18,181 bases of DNA from Sphingomonas sp. (GCA_013822915.1 PNLG01000420.1:1-18181), one strand, 5' to 3'; shown: positions 1 to 8,104, counted from the first letter of the stretch. The notes: generated by a model not told the origin, from the letters alone. Numbers and translations: made by a program.

Positions 1-1000
1 GGGCTATGTCTCGACGTCAGGCCAAAACATCCTGTTCATCGCAGAGGCGGGCAATAACGAGGTTGGCGGCTATGAAGACGCCGCAGCCGGCACCCCACTC
101 ACCATGACCCGCGCACAGGCTTTCAACCTTGAATCGCTGAACCTGTCGTCCGCATTTCGTCCCGGCCTGACGGTCACAGTCCGCGCCTATGCCGATGAAG
201 CGGGGCAGCATGTTATCGGCCAAAAGACCGTCGTTGTCGGCCTGGCCGAACAACAGGGCGTCTCGTTCCTCGGCGGGCTCGACTTCGGCACGTTCCTTGG
301 CGCTCAGCGCGTCGAGTTCAATGCCAATGACGGCGATGCAGCGACGCTGGATTATTTCGGGATTGATAACCTGACGTTCAGCGATACCAATACCGTTGTC
401 CTCAACTTCGACGACATCACTCTCCCCAGCGGTGGCGAGGTTCCGATCACCAGCTATCAGGGCTTCACCTTCAGCCAAACCGGCGTGTATGTTCCCGATG
501 GCACTGTCCCGGGCTACGCAGTTTCGTCGGGATCGAACCTGGCCTTTATCGCAGAGGCGGGCAATTTCGAGGTGGCCGGTTATGAAAATCCGGCGGGTTC
601 ACCCGTCGTGATTACGCATAGCAGCCAATTCAGCTTCCTGGGCGGTGCCTTTTCGTCGGCCTTCCGCTCCGGCTTGGCAATCACCATTCGCGGCTATGCC
701 GACGAAGCGGGCACTCAGCTTGTCGCCGAACGCACGATTGTCGCGAATGCGGGAACCGCCGACCAGTTCAGCTTCCTCGACGGAGAATTTGCCGGCCTGC
801 TCCGCCTCGAATTCAACGCGAACGATGGCGATGCGTCGACCCTTGATTATTTCGGCTTCGACGATCTGACCTTCTTTGTGGCACCAGCAGCGGCGCCATC
901 GTTGGGCGATGTGGTTAACTTGAGCTTTGCGCCCGAACTGACCAACTTTGCCGGTTCGGCGGATCTGTCGAACCTGAGTGCTGAAATCCTGATCGCGTAA
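1..1000 (+). CDS. Tandem-module beta-rich protein, 3' part (5' end outside window)
   Basis: The reading frame is open from base 2, so the gene begins upstream; an ATG at 104 is internal, because the bases before it encode sequence homologous to the second module. The visible 332 residues contain two copies of a 170-residue module (bases 2-511, and from 512). Shared blocks are a FIAEAGN-x-EV-x-GYE stretch, an SSAFR-x-GL stretch, a YADEAG stretch and an FNANDGDA-x-TLDYFG stretch ending in DLTF or NLTF. An LNFDD...YQGFTFS segment opens each module. Alternating hydrophobic and polar residues, many Gly, Ser, Thr and Asn, and no cysteine suggest extracellular beta-sandwich domains like those found in many exported bacterial proteins, including PEP-CTERM proteins. 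The C-terminus (ending AEILIA) has no PEP-CTERM or LPXTG motif. Function is unknown; export, perhaps by type I secretion, is inference. Confidence 0.8.
   Translation, partial: GYVSTSGQNILFIAEAGNNEVGGYEDAAAGTPLTMTRAQAFNLESLNLSSAFRPGLTVTVRAYADEAGQHVIGQKTVVVGLAEQQGVSFLGGLDFGTFLGAQRVEFNANDGDAATLDYFGIDNLTFSDTNTVVLNFDDITLPSGGEVPITSYQGFTFSQTGVYVPDGTVPGYAVSSGSNLAFIAEAGNFEVAGYENPAGSPVVITHSSQFSFLGGAFSSAFRSGLAITIRGYADEAGTQLVAERTIVANAGTADQFSFLDGEFAGLLRLEFNANDGDASTLDYFGFDDLTFFVAPAAAPSLGDVVNLSFAPELTNFAGSADLSNLSAEILIA
2..877 (+). repeat. Tandem coding repeat, 510-bp period
   Basis: Two in-frame copies of a module, the first 510 bp (170 codons) long and the second starting at 512 and fading near 877. The block around base 47 and its partner around 557 are also close at the DNA level (the shared run reads roughly tcgcagaggcgggcaat), so the duplication is not ancient, or the block is under strong constraint. 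The second copy is shorter by a few residues in the loops. More copies may lie upstream of the window. Confidence 0.8.
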
Positions 1001-1011
1001 CATGGGTTAAT

Positions 1012-1040
1012 GGGGAAGGTGCTGAGACCGCGCCTTCCCC
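1012..1040. terminator. Hairpin between convergent genes
   Basis: GGGGAAGG at 1012-1019 pairs with CCTTCCCC at 1033-1040. The stem continues through one T-G wobble and two G-C pairs, for 11 bp around a 7-nt loop. It starts 12 bp after the stop of the module protein and its far edge touches the stop codon of the SET gene on the other strand, so it could serve both genes. The T-tract is weak on both sides, so this may be a stabilising hairpin or a terminator of low efficiency. Confidence 0.5.
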
Positions 1041-2209
1041 TACCCTGTCTTCAGCACCACATGCGGCGCGCCATCAACCGCCGCCACGTCATCGCGCCGC
1101 CGCAGATAGGGCGCGACGAGATTGCGGGCGCGGAACCATTCCTGCCGTTCGGGGCTGAGCGTTTCGAAATTGCCGATCACGCGCCGACATGCCGCGCTGC
1201 GGCACTGGCAAATCATGTGCCAGTTCGATTGGGTGAGTGTCGTGGAATAATCCCACCCAATCTCCTCCCCCGGCGCAATCGCGCGGATTGCAACCAGCAC
1301 CACGCCGTCATCGGTAAACCGCAGGCCCGCATTGGGATCGCAACTATGGTTGATCAGGTCGTCGATGCGGTTGGACGGCCCCATATAATGGTCGGGCGTA
1401 ACCTGAACAAAGCGGTCGCCCTCGCCCCGCATCACGCTTGGCACTTGATCGGCGCGCATCCGGCGGCCGGTGAATTTGACGATGGGCTCCCCTTCCGCAA
1501 AGGGGACGGCGGCATAAACCGCCTTGCCCAGATGGTTCTCGCCGACCGAAAACAGGTTTGCCGCCGGGCGGTAAGCGTCGAGCACATAGAACCGCCCATT
1601 GCGCCAGCCGAGCGACCGCAGCGGGTTGATAGTGGCAAGCCCGATCATGAACCACACGCTCGCATGGCAGGCCAGCTCGACAAAGATATAGGCGAACCCC
1701 GCAAGGTTGATGTCTTCGCTGCGGGCGGCCACGATCAGCGTGGCGAGATCGCCGATCGTCCACAGGCCCCAGGCGGGTGAGCGTTCGCGGGCGCGGTCTT
1801 GGGCCACGCTTTCCCAGGTGGGCCAAAAGCTGATCGGCACCGCCGCTACCACCAGCATATGCGCCCAAAACGCAGAGCGAAACGCCACCCACAGCAGCAG
1901 CGCCGCCAGGCAGGCGACCATGCAGATCGTCTCACTGCGCGATGGCGGGCTCCACGCCGACTGCCGCCAGATGCCCAGCGTCACGATGATGCAGGCAGCC
2001 GACGAGATCAGGAAAACGATGCTGGGCGCCGCCCCCGGATTGACTGCGGCATAGGTGCTGGCCTCGACCAGAATCGCAGCACTCCAGATCAGCCATGACG
2101 CGCGGTTGGGTTGCACCAATTGGCGGCGCAACCCCGCGAGATAGACGAGGTAACCCGCAAAACTGGCCGCAACGGCAAGGAAGAACCAAAAGCTAATCGG
2201 CGTCACCAT
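1040..2209 (-). CDS. Membrane-anchored SET-domain protein methyltransferase
   Basis: 389 residues in two parts. Residues 1-195 are very hydrophobic, with about six or seven predicted membrane helices (near 5-26, 38-56, 61-81, 94-110, 114-130, 148-162 and 170-192). Residues about 205-350 form a SET domain with its diagnostic motifs: NHSCDPN at 287-293 and GEEIGWDY at 314-321, whose Tyr is the expected catalytic residue. A post-SET CQCRSAAC follows at 334-341. C290, C334, C336 and C341 together match the four-cysteine zinc site of Dim-5-type SET enzymes, so the active centre looks complete. SET enzymes transfer methyl from S-adenosylmethionine to lysine side chains; the substrate here is unknown. 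The gene stands alone, convergent with the module protein. No clear Shine-Dalgarno precedes the ATG; a GTG one codon later is an alternative. The SET call is firm, the role is not. Confidence 0.88.
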   Translation of the reverse strand: MVTPISFWFFLAVAASFAGYLVYLAGLRRQLVQPNRASWLIWSAAILVEASTYAAVNPGAAPSIVFLISSAACIIVTLGIWRQSAWSPPSRSETICMVACLAALLLWVAFRSAFWAHMLVVAAVPISFWPTWESVAQDRARERSPAWGLWTIGDLATLIVAARSEDINLAGFAYIFVELACHASVWFMIGLATINPLRSLGWRNGRFYVLDAYRPAANLFSVGENHLGKAVYAAVPFAEGEPIVKFTGRRMRADQVPSVMRGEGDRFVQVTPDHYMGPSNRIDDLINHSCDPNAGLRFTDDGVVLVAIRAIAPGEEIGWDYSTTLTQSNWHMICQCRSAACRRVIGNFETLSPERQEWFRARNLVAPYLRRRDDVAAVDGAPHVVLKTG

Positions 2210-2216
2210 CGGTTAT

Positions 2217-2234
2217 GGTTAACACCGCTTAACC
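2217..2234. promoter_or_regulatory. Inverted repeat GGTTAA-N6-TTAACC upstream of SET gene
   Basis: A perfect 6+6 dyad with a 6-nt centre sits 8-25 nt before the SET start codon, where a Shine-Dalgarno would be expected but is not seen. It could be an operator for a dimeric regulator or a leader hairpin. No regulator is encoded nearby. Short dyads arise by chance, so confidence is low. Confidence 0.3.
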
Positions 2235-2256
2235 GATTGGCGGGCAATCGTCCATG

Positions 2257-2298
2257 AAAAACCCAGGATTCACCGCGAGTCGCGACCGATTGCGGTGA
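2257..2298 (-). terminator. Possible terminator downstream of galK
   Basis: Read on the minus strand after the galK stop, TCACCGC (2298-2292) can pair with GCGGTGA (2276-2270) around a 15-nt loop, followed about nine bases later by a run of five T (2261-2257). The loop is long and the T-run is displaced, so this is a plausible but weak intrinsic terminator for the symporter-galT-galK transcript. A second small dyad, GTGAC-AGGA-GTCAC at 2295-2308, overlaps it. Confidence 0.35.
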
Positions 2299-2315
2299 CA
2301 GGAGTCACGCACCCA

Positions 2316-3449
2316 CTAGATGTGGTCAACCCGCAGCCCCGCTGACGGGCGGCACGCATGGATAAGCGGCGAAGTCCGCCCGTCACGCGCAAACCATGCC
2401 ACAGCGGCTGACTGCACCGCGTCGAGCCGGTTCTGTGCGACCAGCGCCACTACGCACCCGCCAAAGCCGCCACCGGTCATGCGCGCCCCGCCCCGCCCGC
2501 CAGCCGCCTGTGTCAGCACCTCGACCAGCGCGTCGATCGGCGGCAGGGTAATCGCGAAATCATCGCGCATCGACGCGTGCGACGCCGCCATCAGCTCGCC
2601 AATCGCGCCCCAGTCCTGCGCGGCAATCGCGTTGGCCAGCGCCGCCACCCGTGCATTTTCGGTCACGACATGGCGCGCGCGCGCACGCGTGGCAGGGTCG
2701 AGCGCGGCAGCGTCCACCATCGCCGGGGTCGCATCGCGCAAAGCGGCCACGCCAAGCGCCGCCGCCGCCGCCTCGCACGCTTTCCGCCGCTCGTTATAAG
2801 CGCTGTCGACCAGGCCGCGCGTAATGCCCGAGTGAACGATCAGCACCGCGAAGTCATCCGGCATGGCGACCGGCGTAACGCTCAAGCTGCGGCAGTCGAT
2901 CATCAGCGTGTGGCCAGCACGGCCATGCGCGGCGGCAAGTTGGTCCATATTGCCGCACGCGGTGCCGACATAGCGATTCTCGCTTGCCTGCGCGATGAGG
3001 GCAATGTCGGTCTCGCCCAGCCCGAACTCGCCAATCGCCGAAAAGGCACCCCCCAGCGCGACGCCAAGCGAGGCGGAAGACGACAGCCCCGCCCCCTGCG
3101 GCACGTCCCCCGCCACCGCCAGGCGAAGCGGCGGCAGGCTGAGCGCGCGGTCGGCAAATACCGCTGCCACGCCGCGGACATGCGCGCGCCAGCCTACCGC
3201 CCCGGCAAAGGGCGCGCTCGCGTCAAAGGCGTCATCCTCGCCGAAATCAGCGCTGACCACGGTGCTAAGCCCCTCGCCTCGCCCGAACGCGATCGCCGTG
3301 CCCCGGTCGATCGCACAAGGCAGGACGAACCCGTCATTGTAATCGGTATGCTCGCCGATCAGGTTCACCCGCCCCGGCGCATAGGCAACCCCCATCGGCG
3401 CTCCCCAGCGCGTGCGATAAGCGGCAATCGCTCGCGCGGACACGCTCAT
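2316..3449 (-). CDS. galK: Galactokinase
   Basis: 377 residues, the usual length for this GHMP-family kinase, which phosphorylates alpha-D-galactose with ATP to galactose 1-phosphate in the cytoplasm (first committed Leloir step). The galactokinase signature GRVNLIGEHTDYNDG is at residues 26-40, the GHMP ATP-binding loop PQGAGLSSSAS at 117-127, and a C-terminal GHMP motif TGGGFGG at 325-331. R27 and D169 (in NMDQ) match the catalytic Arg and Asp of characterised galactokinases. The ATG overlaps the galT stop by 4 bp (ATGA), so translation is probably coupled. It is the last gene of the minus-strand arm. All motifs are intact. Confidence 0.96.
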   Translation of the reverse strand: MSVSARAIAAYRTRWGAPMGVAYAPGRVNLIGEHTDYNDGFVLPCAIDRGTAIAFGRGEGLSTVVSADFGEDDAFDASAPFAGAVGWRAHVRGVAAVFADRALSLPPLRLAVAGDVPQGAGLSSSASLGVALGGAFSAIGEFGLGETDIALIAQASENRYVGTACGNMDQLAAAHGRAGHTLMIDCRSLSVTPVAMPDDFAVLIVHSGITRGLVDSAYNERRKACEAAAAALGVAALRDATPAMVDAAALDPATRARARHVVTENARVAALANAIAAQDWGAIGELMAASHASMRDDFAITLPPIDALVEVLTQAAGGRGGARMTGGGFGGCVVALVAQNRLDAVQSAAVAWFARDGRTSPLIHACRPSAGLRVDHI

Positions 3450-4450
3450 CGCGCCACCGCGCGCAGCATCGCGGCGGCTGCCTCCGGCGTCAGATCGCGT
3501 TGCGGCTCGCCCAGCATTTCATACCCGACCATGAATTTGCGCACGCTCGCCGACCGCAGCAGTGGCGGATAGAAATGCGCATGCACCTGCCAATGATCGC
3601 AGCTCTCCTCGCCAAAGGGGGCGCCGTGCCAGCCCATCGAATAGGGAAAGCGCGTGTCGAACAGCGCATCATACCGCCCGATCAGCGCAGCCAGCAACGC
3701 GGCGAGACTGTCACGCTGCCCCCCGGTCAGATCGGGCAGCCGCGCACAGGTAAAGCGCGGCATCACCAAAGTCTCAAACGGCCACGCCGCCCAATAGGGG
3801 ATGATTGCCAGCCAGTCGGCATTGGCTTCCACCACACGCGGCCCCGCCGCCTCGCGCGCGGCGAGATCGAGCAGCATCGGGCGGCCATGCGCGGCCAAAT
3901 AGGCGCGCTGCTGCGCCTCCTCTGCCGCCGGTTCGTCGGGAACATGCGCCGATGCCCAGATTTGGCCATGCGGGTGCGGGTTTGACGCGCCCATCATCGC
4001 GCCGCGATTTTCGAAAATCTGGACCCAGCGATAGCGCGCGCCCAGTTCCGCCGATTGTTCGGCCCAGGTATCGATGACCGCGCGCACCGCAGGCAGCGGC
4101 AATTCGCCCAGCCCACGGCCATGATCAGGCGAATAGCAGATCACCCGGCACGTCCCCGCCACAGCCTGTGCTGTGAACAGCGGATCATCGCTCAACACCG
4201 CGCCTTCACCGGGGAGCATCGCAGCGAAATCATTATCGAAAACATAGGTACCCGCATAATCCGGGTTCACCTCCCCGCCGACGCGCGCATTGCCGGGGCA
4301 CAGGTAACAGCCGGGGTCGTAGCTGGGCGGCTGTGGTTCGGCGGCATCCTGCTGCCCCTGCCATGGCCGCGCGAGCCGGTGGGGCGACACAATCACCCAC
4401 CGCCCGGTCAGCGCGTTGCGCCGCCGGTGAGGCTGATCGACCAGCGTCAT
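3446..4450 (-). CDS. galT: Galactose-1-phosphate uridylyltransferase
   Basis: 334 residues starting at the ATG at 4450. The frame is open further upstream to 4624, but that part lies inside the symporter gene and reads as Arg-rich shadow sequence, whereas residue 1 of the chosen start begins a typical GalT N-terminus and follows an AAGGGG ribosome site. The enzyme swaps UMP from UDP-glucose to galactose 1-phosphate through a uridylyl-histidine. The active-site motif SNPHPHGQIW is at 156-165, with H161 the expected nucleophile. C48 and C51 (CYLC) fit the structural zinc site, and HWQVHAHFYPPLLRS at 286-300 is the C-terminal family motif. It overlaps the symporter stop (ATGA, 4447-4450) and galK start (ATGA, 3446-3449). 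Confidence 0.95.
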   Translation of the reverse strand: MTLVDQPHRRRNALTGRWVIVSPHRLARPWQGQQDAAEPQPPSYDPGCYLCPGNARVGGEVNPDYAGTYVFDNDFAAMLPGEGAVLSDDPLFTAQAVAGTCRVICYSPDHGRGLGELPLPAVRAVIDTWAEQSAELGARYRWVQIFENRGAMMGASNPHPHGQIWASAHVPDEPAAEEAQQRAYLAAHGRPMLLDLAAREAAGPRVVEANADWLAIIPYWAAWPFETLVMPRFTCARLPDLTGGQRDSLAALLAALIGRYDALFDTRFPYSMGWHGAPFGEESCDHWQVHAHFYPPLLRSASVRKFMVGYEMLGEPQRDLTPEAAAAMLRAVAR

Positions 4451-5919
4451 GCCCCTTGCACGCGGGTGATGAGCGTCGCGCGCCCACCGCCTAAACGATT
4501 GACGATCAGTGCGGCGGCCACCGAACTCGCCAGCGTCACCACCATGAAGTCGATATAGTGCAGCGTCACCAGCCCGCGCGGCTGCAGCACGAAGCTGAAC
4601 ATGCCATAGAGCGCGACGCCCCACACCACCCCTGCCGTCGCGGCTTGCCCCGACACGCCGCGAAACAGCAACCCGACGATAAATGCCGACAGGATCGGCA
4701 TCGACGACAGCCCGTTCAATTGCTGCAACAGGTTGATGATGCTGGTCGCATTTTCATAGAGCGGCACCAGCGCGATCGAGCTGATCGTGACCACTACCGT
4801 CACGACCGCACTCAACCGCCAATGGTCGCGCACCCGCCCGACGAACTTGTCGTGAAAATCGACGGCATATAGCGCGACCGTCGAATTCAGCACTGCGGCG
4901 GTATGCGCGATCACGGCCGCCGCAATCATCGCGGCAAACGCGCCCGACAGCCAGGGCGGCAAAATCTTTGCTACCAACAGGCCGTAAGCTGAATCGCCGA
5001 CATTGCCGAGCAGCTTATACGCGACGACCCCCGGCACTGTCACGATCACCGGGATAATGAGAATTCGCACCGTTGCCGCTGCCAGCACCCCCTTTTGCGC
5101 TTCGCGGACGGTGGGGGCGGTCATCGCTTTTTGGGTAATGTTCTGATTGGTCGACCAATAGAATATCTGGATGAAAATCATGCCCGTAAACAACGTGTGA
5201 AACGGGATGGGCGAATCAGCGCCGCCGAAAAACGTCAGCCGTTCAGGCGGAATGCCGCTGAAATCCCAATTGATTGCCGCCAGCGCGAGCAGCACAATCA
5301 GCACCGCAATCGCCAGCACGCCAAAACCCGAATACGTATCCATCACCGCCACTGCGCGCAGCCCGCCCAGCATGGTATAAGCCGCACTGATAATCGCGAT
5401 CAGCGCGGCATAGGCGATCAGCGGCACTTCCCCGCCGAACAGCGCACGCAGAAACAGCGCGCCGCTATACAGACCCGCAGGCAGATAAATCAGGATATTG
5501 CCGAACAGGAACAGCGCCGAAATCAGCGTCCGCACGCTCGTAGTATCGCCCGAATAACGCCGATCAAGCAATTCGGTGACGGTCGTGCAATTATTGCGGT
5601 AATAAATCGGTACAAAGATGAAGGCGAGGATCAGCAGGCCGACAAAGCCCGAAATCTCCCACCACGCCAACAACAGCATTTGATTGCCATTCATCCCGAC
5701 CAACTGGTCGGTGGACAAATTGGTGAGCGTGATTGATCCCGCCACGAATAACCAGCTCAAGCCCCCGCCCGCCAGGAACACATCTTTTTCGCTGCCGTCA
5801 TGCCCGGCGCCGCGCACCTTCAGCCATGTCGCGAGCGCAATCAGCGACAGCAAGCCTGCCGCCACCACCATTTGCAGGCCGCTTCCCGCCATTGCCCCGG
5901 TCCCGTTGACTACGCTCAC
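4447..5919 (-). CDS. Sodium/solute symporter (SSS family), probable galactose or galactoside transporter
   Basis: 490 residues from a GTG at 5919, chosen because AGGAGA (5930-5925) lies 5 nt before it; a GTG at 5934 would leave no ribosome site. About 13-14 hydrophobic helices span the protein, as in the LeuT-fold SSS family that includes bacterial SGLT. Family-like stretches include a LSTDQLVGMNG region in an early helix, TMLGGLRAVAVMDTYSG in the middle, and YWSTNQNITQKAM followed by a helix with LNSTVALYAVD. It probably acts in the inner membrane, moving sugar with sodium. Being first in an operon with galT and galK and divergent from two galactosidases points to galactose or galactosides; the exact substrate is inference. 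Its stop overlaps the galT ATG. Confidence 0.9.
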   Translation of the reverse strand: MSVVNGTGAMAGSGLQMVVAAGLLSLIALATWLKVRGAGHDGSEKDVFLAGGGLSWLFVAGSITLTNLSTDQLVGMNGNQMLLLAWWEISGFVGLLILAFIFVPIYYRNNCTTVTELLDRRYSGDTTSVRTLISALFLFGNILIYLPAGLYSGALFLRALFGGEVPLIAYAALIAIISAAYTMLGGLRAVAVMDTYSGFGVLAIAVLIVLLALAAINWDFSGIPPERLTFFGGADSPIPFHTLFTGMIFIQIFYWSTNQNITQKAMTAPTVREAQKGVLAAATVRILIIPVIVTVPGVVAYKLLGNVGDSAYGLLVAKILPPWLSGAFAAMIAAAVIAHTAAVLNSTVALYAVDFHDKFVGRVRDHWRLSAVVTVVVTISSIALVPLYENATSIINLLQQLNGLSSMPILSAFIVGLLFRGVSGQAATAGVVWGVALYGMFSFVLQPRGLVTLHYIDFMVVTLASSVAAALIVNRLGGGRATLITRVQGA

Positions 5920-6001
5920 CCGTGTCTCCTGCACAAAAATTCACGCGACCATAAGCCGTCACGGCTTGCGCGCAAGCAACGCTTGGCCAAAGGGGGGCGC
6001 C
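5920..6001. promoter_or_regulatory. Divergent promoter/operator region of the galactoside locus
   Basis: This 82-bp gap must hold the promoters of both arms. It contains four abutting or overlapping perfect palindromes: a 7+1+7 dyad at 5953-5967 (AAGCCGT-C-ACGGCTT), TTGCGCGCAA at 5966-5975, CAAGC-AAC-GCTTG at 5973-5985 and TTGGCCAA at 5983-5990. Such density suggests binding by a dimeric regulator of the LacI/GalR or a similar class, but no such gene is in the window. The two start codons are served by AGGAGA on the minus strand and a purine-rich AAAGGGGGG on the plus strand. No -10/-35 pair is convincing by eye. Confidence 0.6.
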
Positions 6002-8104
6002 GTGACCCAGGATCAGACGACGATTGCAGACGGTGCCCCCCCGCCCGATTTCATCCGGCTCGACGGTCGGGCGGTCACGCTGGTCGTCGCGACGCAGAAA
6101 CGCGGCGCGCCGTCGCTGATCCATATTGGACCGCGATTGCCCGATGGCGAGGATTTGGCCGCACTCGCCCGCGCGCTCGCGCCGATCCGTCACGGATCGC
6201 AACCCGATGTGCCGCAATTGGCGACACTGTGGCCGCAATCGGGCCGGGGCTATGCGGGGCTGCCTGCGATGGCGCTGCGGCGCGGCGACCACCCGCTGGC
6301 GTGCGACCTGATGCTGGTGGCGGCGCGAGCGAGTGGCGATGCCGCCCAGCTGTCGCTCGCCGACCCGGTGGCGGGCATCGCCGTTGCACTCGACTGGCGG
6401 ATCGGCGCGGGCGATGTGCTGCGCGTGGGTGCGACGCTCACCAACACGGGGTCAAGCCCGCTCGCGGTAGACCGGATCGCGAGCCTGGCGCTGCCGCTCC
6501 CCGGCTGGGCGACGCACCATCTGCGCGTCCACGGCCGCTGGGCGGGCGAAATGCGCACAGCAAGCGGCCCGATTCCCTATGGCCGCAGCGGCGGCGCGTC
6601 GCACGGCGGCAGGCCCGGTTTTGGCGGCGGCAATTGGCTGATCGCGCATGAGGCGGATTTCGGGGCCGATCATGGCCACGCGATCGCGCTGCATCTGGCG
6701 TGGAGCGGCGATCACGCGCTGATGATCGAGCGCGACGCCGATGGCGCAGTGGTGCAGATGGGCGCGCGGCGCGACCCGGGCGAAGTGGTGCTGGCGCCCC
6801 GCGCGCATGTTTCCACCCCCGAAGCGGTGATCGCTGTCACGGCAGGCGGCCGAAACGGCGTGCGCCGCGCGCTCCACACCCATGTCCGCGCCGATGTGCT
6901 GCCGGGCCGCCGCGACTGGCCTGCGCGGCGCGTGCATCTGAACAGTTGGGAGGCGCTTGGCTTTGATCTTGACGAGGGCAAGCTGATCCGTCTCGCCGCT
7001 GATGCCGCCGCGATTGGCGCCGAACGCTTTGTCGTTGATGACGGCTGGTTCACCGGGCGGCGCGACGATACGACGAGCCTGGGCGACTGGACGCCGGACC
7101 CCGCCCGCTTCCCCCAAGGGCTGCCGCCCGTCATTGCAGCGGTCGCGGCGCAGGGCATGGATTTCGGCCTGTGGGTGGAGCCCGAAATGGTCAGCCCGGA
7201 CAGCGCGCTTTACCGTGCGCATCCCGATTGGTGCCTCCACCGCGCCGCCATGGACCGCCCGACCGAGCGGAATCAGCTTGTGCTCAACCTCGCCCGCGCT
7301 GACGTGGCCGAGCATCTGTTCGGCGTGCTCGACGGCCTGCTGAGCGCGCACCGGATCGCCTATCTGAAATGGGATCATAACCGCGCGCTCTTCCCCAATG
7401 ACGGGGCGGGCACGGCGCAGGTTGTATCCCTCTACGCGCTGATCGACCGGCTTCGCGCAAAGCACCCGGCGGTCGAGATCGAGACGTGCGCGAGCGGCGG
7501 CGGGCGGATCGACTATGCCATGCTCGCGCGTTGTCACCGCGTCTGGCCAAGCGACAATAATGACGCGATCGAACGGTTGCGGATCAACCGCGCCTGGACC
7601 CTGTTCCTGCCGCCCGAAGTGATGGGCAACCATGTCGGCCCGAGCCCCAATCCGATCACCGGGCGCGTGCTGCCGATGGCGTTTCGCGCAAAGGTCGCGA
7701 TCTTTGGTCATATGGGGGTGGAGGCGGACCCGGCGGCGATGTCGGCGGCGGACCGCGACACACTGGCGGCGCATATCGCGCTGTACAGGGTGTGGCGCGA
7801 GCGGCTGCACCGCGGCGAAACGCGGGAGTTGGAAACCGACGATCCGGCGATGTTCGCGCAAATGACGGGCGACACCGACGCCGCGCTAGCAATCGTCGCC
7901 CGCACCGATTTTGCCGATGATTATAATGCCGCGCCAACCCGTTTTCCCGGCCTGAACCCAGGCGCATTCTACACGGTCAGCTTTCCGCTGAGCGATCGCG
8001 CGCCGCTGACGCTGTCGGGAGCGGCGCTGGCGCAGGCTGGGCTGGTGCTGCCGCTCGCGCGGCCCGCGACCGCTTTTCTTATTGCTTTTGAACGGATTGG
8101 CTGA
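6002..8104 (+). CDS. Alpha-galactosidase, glycoside hydrolase family 36
   Basis: 700 residues from a GTG at 6002, preceded by AAAGGGGGG. The frame runs open back to 5684, but that stretch is antisense to the symporter and is not protein-like. GH36 retaining enzymes release alpha-1,6-linked galactose from melibiose or raffinose-type sugars. The beta-sandwich N-terminal half is followed by a TIM barrel with VVDDGWF...SLGDW. The nucleophile motif LKWDHNR carries D458, and the acid/base motif WPSDNND lies at 515-521. Length matches the approximately 700-720-residue bacterial type. There is no signal peptide, so it acts in the cytoplasm on imported sugar. It is the first gene of the plus arm and shares one base with the next start (TGATG). 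Confidence 0.93.
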   Translation: MTQDQTTIADGAPPPDFIRLDGRAVTLVVATQKRGAPSLIHIGPRLPDGEDLAALARALAPIRHGSQPDVPQLATLWPQSGRGYAGLPAMALRRGDHPLACDLMLVAARASGDAAQLSLADPVAGIAVALDWRIGAGDVLRVGATLTNTGSSPLAVDRIASLALPLPGWATHHLRVHGRWAGEMRTASGPIPYGRSGGASHGGRPGFGGGNWLIAHEADFGADHGHAIALHLAWSGDHALMIERDADGAVVQMGARRDPGEVVLAPRAHVSTPEAVIAVTAGGRNGVRRALHTHVRADVLPGRRDWPARRVHLNSWEALGFDLDEGKLIRLAADAAAIGAERFVVDDGWFTGRRDDTTSLGDWTPDPARFPQGLPPVIAAVAAQGMDFGLWVEPEMVSPDSALYRAHPDWCLHRAAMDRPTERNQLVLNLARADVAEHLFGVLDGLLSAHRIAYLKWDHNRALFPNDGAGTAQVVSLYALIDRLRAKHPAVEIETCASGGGRIDYAMLARCHRVWPSDNNDAIERLRINRAWTLFLPPEVMGNHVGPSPNPITGRVLPMAFRAKVAIFGHMGVEADPAAMSAADRDTLAAHIALYRVWRERLHRGETRELETDDPAMFAQMTGDTDAALAIVARTDFADDYNAAPTRFPGLNPGAFYTVSFPLSDRAPLTLSGAALAQAGLVLPLARPATAFLIAFERIG

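Noticed and set aside
104..1000. ATG at 104 as the true start of the module protein
   Set aside because: The codons from base 2 to 103 are homologous to the start of the second module, so the ATG is internal.
2577..3572. 331-codon open frame on the plus strand, antisense to galK
   Set aside because: It is Arg- and His-rich, has no domain, and overlaps galK and the end of galT, whose motifs are complete.
4451..4624. Possible N-terminal extension of galT
   Set aside because: These 58 codons overlap the symporter coding end and are Arg-rich shadow sequence; the ATG at 4450 has a good ribosome site and a GalT-like N-terminus.
5684..6001. Possible N-terminal extension of the alpha-galactosidase
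   Set aside because: It is antisense to the symporter gene and through the palindromic gap. The GTG at 6002 with AAAGGGGGG fits better.
6452..7861. 469-codon open frame on the minus strand, antisense to the alpha-galactosidase
   Set aside because: It is rich in Arg, His, Ala and Gln, has no recognisable domain, and lies fully inside a gene with intact catalytic motifs; long antisense frames are expected in GC-rich DNA.
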